Below are positions 14,433-18,798 of a stretch of 18,798 nucleotides of DNA, piece by piece. The DNA lies in NCBI GenBank assembly GCA_910576895.1, contig CAJTJZ010000043.1, positions 1-18,798 of the forward strand, written 5' to 3'. The notes below the pieces were generated by a model. It saw only the letters and a program-made list of their open reading frames with translations. It was not told the origin of the DNA and did not search any database. This stretch comes from an uncultured Lachnospiraceae bacterium (lineage in GTDB: Bacteria > Bacillota > Clostridia > Lachnospirales > Lachnospiraceae). Positions within the stretch are counted from its first letter, which is position 1. Each line of letters begins with the position of its first letter. The position numbers and the translations under genes are program-made.

Positions 14433-16346
14433 ATGGCAAAAGAAGATTATGTAAAGGCATATAAATTAGGAAAGAAAGATTATTTGGCAAGAATGCTTCG
14501 TGGAGAAAAGCCGACACTTCAAGTTTTAGATGATATTATGCCTGAAAAAGGTTCTTATTCTGAAGAACCATTAGGGCTTGTACAGATTCCTACAGAGCAG
14601 TTGGTAGGAACAAAGACCGTGGGAAGAAGTAATTCTTTTGCAGGAAATTTTATGCCAATTTTAGATAGTGGTACAGAGTTTGCTATGAAATGGTCAAGGT
14701 TAAGTACTAGTCATATAGAAGAAGGAATCCGTACACCGATTGAAGCTTATGAATATATGAATAAATTTTATGTAGAGGAAGGAAATAAGCGAGTTAGTGT
14801 TATGAAGTTTTTTGGAGTCGTTTCCATTCCGGGAAATGTTACTCGTATTATACCAAAACGTACCGAAGAAAAGCAAAATAAGATTTATTATGAATTTCTT
14901 CATTTTTATCGCCTTGCACCCATTAATTATATTTGGTTTTCGCAGGAGGGAAGTTTTAAAAAATTGCAGGAGGCAGTAGGAAAGCAGCCAGAAGAAGTAT
15001 GGGCAGAAGATGATATTTTAACATTTAGTTCTATTTATACAAGATTTTCTTCGGAATATCAGGCAAAAGGCGGTGGAAAATTAAGAATTACAACAGGGGA
15101 TGCCTTTCTTTCTTTTATTACATTATATGGATATGGAAGTTTAAATGAAAAGACTACAAATGAATTAAAAGAGTTAGTTGCAAAAAGTTGGGAAGAATTT
15201 GTGCTTTTGCAAGAAGAACAAGGCATTGATTTAAAAATGAAGCCAAACAAAGAAAAGAAGAAGCCACTGCTTAGTATTTTACATCCATTAGGAACAACAA
15301 AATTAAAAGTTGCGTTTATTTATGAAAAAACACCGGGAACATCTGCTTGGACCTATGCACATGAGCTTGGACGACTTCATTTAGAACAGGCATTTTCAGA
15401 AGAGGTAGATACTATTAGCTATGAAAATGGAACATTGGAAAATATTGATGCTCTAATAGAAGATGCTATTTCTTTTGGCTGTAATTTAATTTTTACCACA
15501 ACGCCTTCTTTTGTGCAGGCAAGTGTAAAAGCAGCGATTGCAAATCCGGAAGTTAGAATTTTAAATTGCTCACTAAATGTTTCGCATCGTTACATTCGTA
15601 CATATTATTCCAGAATGCATGAAGCAAAATTTTTGATGGGTGCAATTGCAGGAGCAATGGCAGAAAATAATCGTTTATGTTATATTGCAGATTATCCTAT
15701 TTATGGTACGATTGCAAATATTAATGCATTTGCATTAGGTGCAAAAATGATTAATCCAAGAACAGAAGTTTATTTGGAATGGTCTACAAAAAAAGATGTG
15801 GATATTGAGGAAAAAGTAAAAGAAATCGGTGCTTCTTGTGTTTCTGGAAAAGATATGATGATTCCAGAAGAAGCTTCCCGTTTTTTTGGTCTTTATCATA
15901 TGTCCTATGGACATACACGTAATCTTGCTATGCCATTATGGCATTGGGGAAAATTTTATGAACAGCTAATTCGTACTATTATGGATGGAAAATGGAAATA
16001 TGATGATAATTCCTCTACAGGAAAAGCAATTAGTTATTGGTGGGGAATGGCAGAAAATGTTGTTGATGTCGTTTGTTCACAGTATTTGCCAATAGGAACA
16101 AAGCGTCTTGTAGAACTTTTAAAGAAAACCATTAGTTCTGGAGAATTTAATCCGTTTTCTGGGGTATTATATTCCCAAGATGGTATTGTTCAGCCTGATC
16201 CAGAGAAAAGTCTATCGCCAGAGGAGATTATGACTATGGATTGGTTAGTGGATAATATTATTGGAACAATTCCAAAGAAAGAAGAACTAAAAGAACAAGC
16301 AAAACCTGTATTAAAACAGCAGGGAGTTATGAAAAAGGAAGGTTAG
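14433..16346 (+). CDS. Cytoplasmic BMP-family nucleoside-binding-like protein with ParB-like N-terminal region
   Basis: This 637-residue protein has AGGAGGT at 14422-14428. Residues about 290-600 resemble the BMP/Med/PnrA substrate-binding fold used by nucleoside ABC transporters: KLKVAFIYEKTPGTSAWTY, IFTTTPSF, then YYSRMHEAKFLMGAIAGAMA. Those proteins are normally secreted lipoproteins, but this one starts MAKEDYVKAYKLGKKDY with no signal peptide, lipobox or membrane segment, so it should stay in the cytoplasm. The first 290 residues are a separate region. IRTPIEAYEYMNKFYVEEGN followed by KRVSVMKFFG (about 100-128) resembles the ParB-like nuclease fold, in which a GxxRV-type motif binds nucleotide. 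No permease or ATPase gene is adjacent. Lying between purA and a phosphoesterase, it may sense a purine nucleoside; that is inference. Confidence 0.75.
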   Translation: MAKEDYVKAYKLGKKDYLARMLRGEKPTLQVLDDIMPEKGSYSEEPLGLVQIPTEQLVGTKTVGRSNSFAGNFMPILDSGTEFAMKWSRLSTSHIEEGIRTPIEAYEYMNKFYVEEGNKRVSVMKFFGVVSIPGNVTRIIPKRTEEKQNKIYYEFLHFYRLAPINYIWFSQEGSFKKLQEAVGKQPEEVWAEDDILTFSSIYTRFSSEYQAKGGGKLRITTGDAFLSFITLYGYGSLNEKTTNELKELVAKSWEEFVLLQEEQGIDLKMKPNKEKKKPLLSILHPLGTTKLKVAFIYEKTPGTSAWTYAHELGRLHLEQAFSEEVDTISYENGTLENIDALIEDAISFGCNLIFTTTPSFVQASVKAAIANPEVRILNCSLNVSHRYIRTYYSRMHEAKFLMGAIAGAMAENNRLCYIADYPIYGTIANINAFALGAKMINPRTEVYLEWSTKKDVDIEEKVKEIGASCVSGKDMMIPEEASRFFGLYHMSYGHTRNLAMPLWHWGKFYEQLIRTIMDGKWKYDDNSSTGKAISYWWGMAENVVDVVCSQYLPIGTKRLVELLKKTISSGEFNPFSGVLYSQDGIVQPDPEKSLSPEEIMTMDWLVDNIIGTIPKKEELKEQAKPVLKQQGVMKKEG

Positions 16347-16356
16347 TGTTGAAGAA

Positions 16357-16980
16357 ATGAGGATACTGGCAATTGCAGATGAAGAATCAAAATACTTATG
16401 GGATTACTTTGATAAGAGCAAGCTGGAGGGGATTGATTTGATTATTTCCTGCGGTGATTTAGATCCACGTTATCTTTCGTTTTTGGTAACACTTTCTAAA
16501 ATACCTGTATTATATGTACGTGGAAACCATGATGGGATCTATCAAAAGATCCCTCCTGATGGTTGCATCTGTATTGAAGATCAGATTTATGTCTATAAAG
16601 GAGTTCGTATTTTAGGACTTGGCGGTTCTATGCGTTATAATTCAGGGGCAAATCAGTATACAGAATGGCAAATGAAACGCAGAGCAGCAAGATTAAAGTT
16701 TAAAATATTTAGAAAAAGAGGATTTGATATTCTTGTAACGCATGCACCTGCTTATCAATTAAATGATGGACGAGATCTGCCCCATCAGGGTTTTCAGGTT
16801 TTTCGGACATTGATTGAAAAATACAAACCAAAATTTTTTCTTCATGGACATGTGCATTTATCTTATGGAAGAGAACATAAACGATATGATAAATATCAAG
16901 ATACTCATGTAATTAATGCATTTGAGCGATGTATCTTTGAATTTGAGGATGAAAATCCAAAAGAGCATTTGCATGGGTAA
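16357..16980 (+). CDS. Calcineurin-like metallophosphoesterase
   Basis: A 207-residue soluble protein of the calcineurin-like phosphoesterase superfamily, which uses two metal ions to hydrolyse phosphoester bonds. Motifs in order are D8 (IADEES), GDLD (33-36), GNHD (56-59), THAP (128-131) and HGHVH (163-167). The first motif is normally DxH; here the histidine place is glutamate, which could change metal binding. The substrate cannot be told. It starts 10 bases after the stop of the BMP-fusion gene and has only a weak ribosome site (GAAGAA), which points to translational coupling. If the fusion protein senses nucleosides, a nucleotide or cyclic-nucleotide substrate is possible, but that is a guess. 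Confidence 0.85.
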   Translation: MRILAIADEESKYLWDYFDKSKLEGIDLIISCGDLDPRYLSFLVTLSKIPVLYVRGNHDGIYQKIPPDGCICIEDQIYVYKGVRILGLGGSMRYNSGANQYTEWQMKRRAARLKFKIFRKRGFDILVTHAPAYQLNDGRDLPHQGFQVFRTLIEKYKPKFFLHGHVHLSYGREHKRYDKYQDTHVINAFERCIFEFEDENPKEHLHG

Positions 16981-17025
16981 GACTTTTCTTTGCTTTTACA
17001 AAAATGAAAGGAGATGGTATATCTT

Positions 17026-17943
17026 ATGTTGGATATCCTAATTATTGGTAGTGGACCAGCAGGTTTATCTGCTGCTATTTATGCAAAAAGAGCCAATTTA
17101 AGTGTAATGGTAGTAGAAAAAACAGCATATGGAATTGGGCAAATAGCAGAAAGCAGCGAAATTGATAATTACTTGGGATTTCCAAATATTCGAGGATTTG
17201 CACTAGGAAAAAAATTTAGAGAACACGCAATCTGTCTTGGAGTGGAATTTAAAGAAGGCTATGCAGAGCATTTTGAATTTTCAGAGGGAATTTGGAAAAC
17301 GGTTTTTAAAAATGGGGATAGTATAAATGCAAAAGCAATTATTTATGCAGCAGGTGCTTTTCATCGTCATCTTAATATTCTAGGAGAAAAAGAATTTGCA
17401 GGTAAGGGAGTATCTTATTGTGCAACTTGTGATGGGGCTTTCTATCAAGGGAAAGTAACGGCTGTTGTTGGCGGTGGTAATACAGCCTTAGATTATGCTC
17501 TGTATTTATCTTCTATTAGTAGTAAAGTATATATCATACACAGAAGAAAGGAATTTCGTGGTTCGATTAAAACAGTACAGGAATTACAAAAAAAAGAGAA
17601 TGTGGAATTTATATTAGAAGCAAAAATATTATCAATTTCTGGAAAAGATATGGTTCAGGAATTATGTTTAGAAGATGGAAGAAAGATAAAAGTTTCTGGC
17701 GTTTTTATTGCAGCCGGAATGATTCCAATGACAGAACCAGTAAAAAATCTTGTAATGCTTGATCCTTATGGCTATATTATAGCGGAGGAAACAGGAGAAA
17801 CCTCAGCAAAAGGATTTTTTGCAGCCGGGGATGTTCGCACAAAGGCATTGCGGCAGGTAATTACGGCAGCTTCCGATGGAGCAAATGCGGCTGTTTCAGC
17901 AGAACGATATTTATACTGGCGGTCGAAAAACATGACTGTTTAA
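17026..17943 (+). CDS. Thioredoxin-reductase-like FAD/NAD(P) oxidoreductase
   Basis: This class II pyridine nucleotide-disulfide oxidoreductase has 305 residues from ATG 17026. The ATG at 17014 abuts AAGGAG (17008-17013) and is unlikely. The FAD site is IIGSGPAG (residues 6-13), the redox centre is CATC (132-135, within SYCATCDGAFY), the second nucleotide site is VVGGGNTA, and HRRKEF (172-177) suggests NADPH. FFAAGDVRTKALRQVITAASDGANAA completes the FAD domain. Family members reduce thioredoxin or a similar partner; no thioredoxin gene is adjacent, so I leave the symbol blank. Notably, the last nine residues (YWRSKNMTV) and the stop are encoded by a copy of the 36-bp palindrome at 17912-17947. 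It follows the phosphoesterase by 45 bases and is probably in the same operon. Confidence 0.93.
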   Translation: MLDILIIGSGPAGLSAAIYAKRANLSVMVVEKTAYGIGQIAESSEIDNYLGFPNIRGFALGKKFREHAICLGVEFKEGYAEHFEFSEGIWKTVFKNGDSINAKAIIYAAGAFHRHLNILGEKEFAGKGVSYCATCDGAFYQGKVTAVVGGGNTALDYALYLSSISSKVYIIHRRKEFRGSIKTVQELQKKENVEFILEAKILSISGKDMVQELCLEDGRKIKVSGVFIAAGMIPMTEPVKNLVMLDPYGYIIAEETGETSAKGFFAAGDVRTKALRQVITAASDGANAAVSAERYLYWRSKNMTV

Positions 17944-17947
17944 TATA
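17912..17947. repeat. 36-bp palindromic repeat, copy 3, overlapping the reductase 3' end
   Basis: Read on the plus strand it starts TATACTGGCGGTCGAAAAAC, matching the reverse complement of copy 1 at 30 of 36 bases and of copy 2 at 29 of 36. The outer arms are less well paired than in copies 1 and 2 (TATACTGG against TTAATATA), while GGTC and GACT still pair apart from a wobble. It begins at the second base of a Leu codon. Confidence 0.8.
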
Positions 17948-17963
17948 ATAAATGTAATTATTG

Positions 17964-17992
17964 TTGTCCTTTCTTTTCTTTCATGGTATAAT
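17964..17992 (+). promoter_or_regulatory. Promoter of the terminal unknown gene
   Basis: TTGTCC (17964-17969) and TATAAT (17987-17992) are 17 bases apart, and TGG before the -10 box makes it an extended -10 promoter. Predicted transcription begins near 17999, about 50 bases before the ATG at 18051. Confidence 0.7.
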
Positions 17993-18037
17993 AAGGAAAT
18001 ATATAAGAAATTATTATCTTGTCATCGATGAAAGAAA
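17975..18037. repeat. 10-bp inverted repeat bracketing the promoter of the terminal gene
   Basis: TTTCTTTCAT (17975-17984) and ATGAAAGAAA (18028-18037) are perfect complements. The left arm lies in the -35/-10 spacer and the right arm abuts the Shine-Dalgarno. The left arm is upstream of the predicted transcript start, so the pair is more likely two protein-binding half-sites than an RNA hairpin, if it means anything. Confidence 0.4.
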
Positions 18038-18050
18038 GAGGAGGTATTTT

Positions 18051-18798
18051 ATGTATGATTTTTTTACAGGGTTGGATGTGGAACATTATTTAAAAGATAA
18101 CAGACAAATGCTGACAAAAGCGATTACAGGTTTTGATGTTTATACGGACAGAGTGGTTTTTTATAAAAAATCAAATACAAAAGAGGAAGAAGTATTTCAA
18201 GGGATTTGTGAATTTTTTGAATCAAAATATGATAAAGAAAAGAAACGCATTCTTTTTGATCATAATCTTGGTTATTTGGAAGTAATTGTAAAGGAAATAG
18301 GGAAAAAAGCTACTGAAGATGAAATAGTGCTTCCTTTATTTCATTGGGTTGCTTATAAGCAAATAGAACAACCAGAAATAGAATTGCCGGGGATACCGAT
18401 TGTATCTTTTTATTCTTCTGTAGAAAATTCGCATCGCGTAGATGTACTTTATCAATATGCAAAAGATTATCTTTCCATTGATGCTAATAAAGAGAAAAAT
18501 ATATTAATTGTAGATGCAAATATAGATATGGCACAAATATCTTCTGAATTTGTACAAGATAATGTTAGTATCAGTTTTATTGATTTTTTGGGTTTTATTC
18601 TTAATAATTCTATCAATAGTGTTGGAACATGGCCTGTAATGAAAGATTCTAATGGTTATATGATTATGCCTGTATGCAGATATCAAGAACAATTGCTGGA
18701 TTCTATTAATCTTGTTTCTAAAATTGTTAGTGACAGTGAGAATCCATTTACTGTGACAGAGGGATTGTCCTTAATTGGTCAAAAACTTGGTGCAGATA
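18051..18798 (+). CDS. Unrecognised protein, 3' end outside window
   Basis: The frame is open from ATG 18051 to the last base, giving at least 249 residues. AGGAGGT at 18039-18045 is 5 bases upstream and an extended -10 promoter lies before it, so it is certainly a gene. It starts MYDFFTGLDVEHYLKDNRQM. The visible part has no signal peptide or long hydrophobic helix, mixes acidic and aromatic residues, and includes VLPLFHWVAYKQIEQPEIEL, IVDANIDMAQISSEFV and FTVTEGLSLIGQKLGAD. I do not recognise a family. It looks like a soluble cytoplasmic protein and is the first gene of a new transcription unit. Confidence 0.85.
   Translation, partial: MYDFFTGLDVEHYLKDNRQMLTKAITGFDVYTDRVVFYKKSNTKEEEVFQGICEFFESKYDKEKKRILFDHNLGYLEVIVKEIGKKATEDEIVLPLFHWVAYKQIEQPEIELPGIPIVSFYSSVENSHRVDVLYQYAKDYLSIDANKEKNILIVDANIDMAQISSEFVQDNVSISFIDFLGFILNNSINSVGTWPVMKDSNGYMIMPVCRYQEQLLDSINLVSKIVSDSENPFTVTEGLSLIGQKLGAD

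Overview
The window is AT-rich DNA from a low-G+C Gram-positive anaerobe. The evidence is strong Shine-Dalgarno sites, TTG and GTG starts, a CIRCE-controlled hrcA-grpE-dnaK-dnaJ operon, a clostridial-type hexameric glutamate dehydrogenase, a clostridial PurA variant, and an arylsulfotransferase-like secreted protein typical of gut Clostridia. Lachnospiraceae is the best guess; genus cannot be given from sequence alone.

Layout from left to right. (1) 1-1106: the 3' part of an NADP-type glutamate dehydrogenase gene, broken by a small out-of-frame deletion near 230, followed by a terminator and a large imperfect palindrome. (2) 1416-3203: a membrane-anchored arylsulfotransferase-like beta-propeller with changed active-site residues. 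(3) 3263-5029: argS with its terminator. (4) 5101-5478: a small cysteine-rich protein gene on the minus strand, with a copy of a 36-bp palindromic repeat on each side. (5) 5564-6067: a small DUF5721-like protein. (6) 6159-11261: the heat-shock operon, from promoter and CIRCE operator through hrcA, grpE, dnaK and dnaJ to a terminator. (7) 11280-12758, minus strand: a secreted NlpC/P60-type cell-wall hydrolase with bacterial Ig-like regions and its own promoter. (8) 12902-14301: purA with its own promoter. (9) 14433-17943: a probable operon of a cytoplasmic fusion of a ParB-like region and a BMP-type nucleoside-binding domain, a metallophosphoesterase, and a thioredoxin-reductase-like flavoprotein. 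(10) 18051 to the end: the start of an unrecognised protein gene with its own promoter.

Most genes are housekeeping: protein folding, translation, AMP synthesis, nitrogen assimilation and redox. The less ordinary signals are a dispersed 36-bp palindrome found three times in 13 kb (one copy supplies the last codons and stop of the flavoprotein gene), the low-complexity cysteine protein between two copies, the broken gdhA, the catalytically altered sulfotransferase-like protein, and the BMP fusion without a signal peptide next to purA. I see no CRISPR array, transposase, phage gene, tRNA or rRNA. No complete new defence or mobile system is evident.
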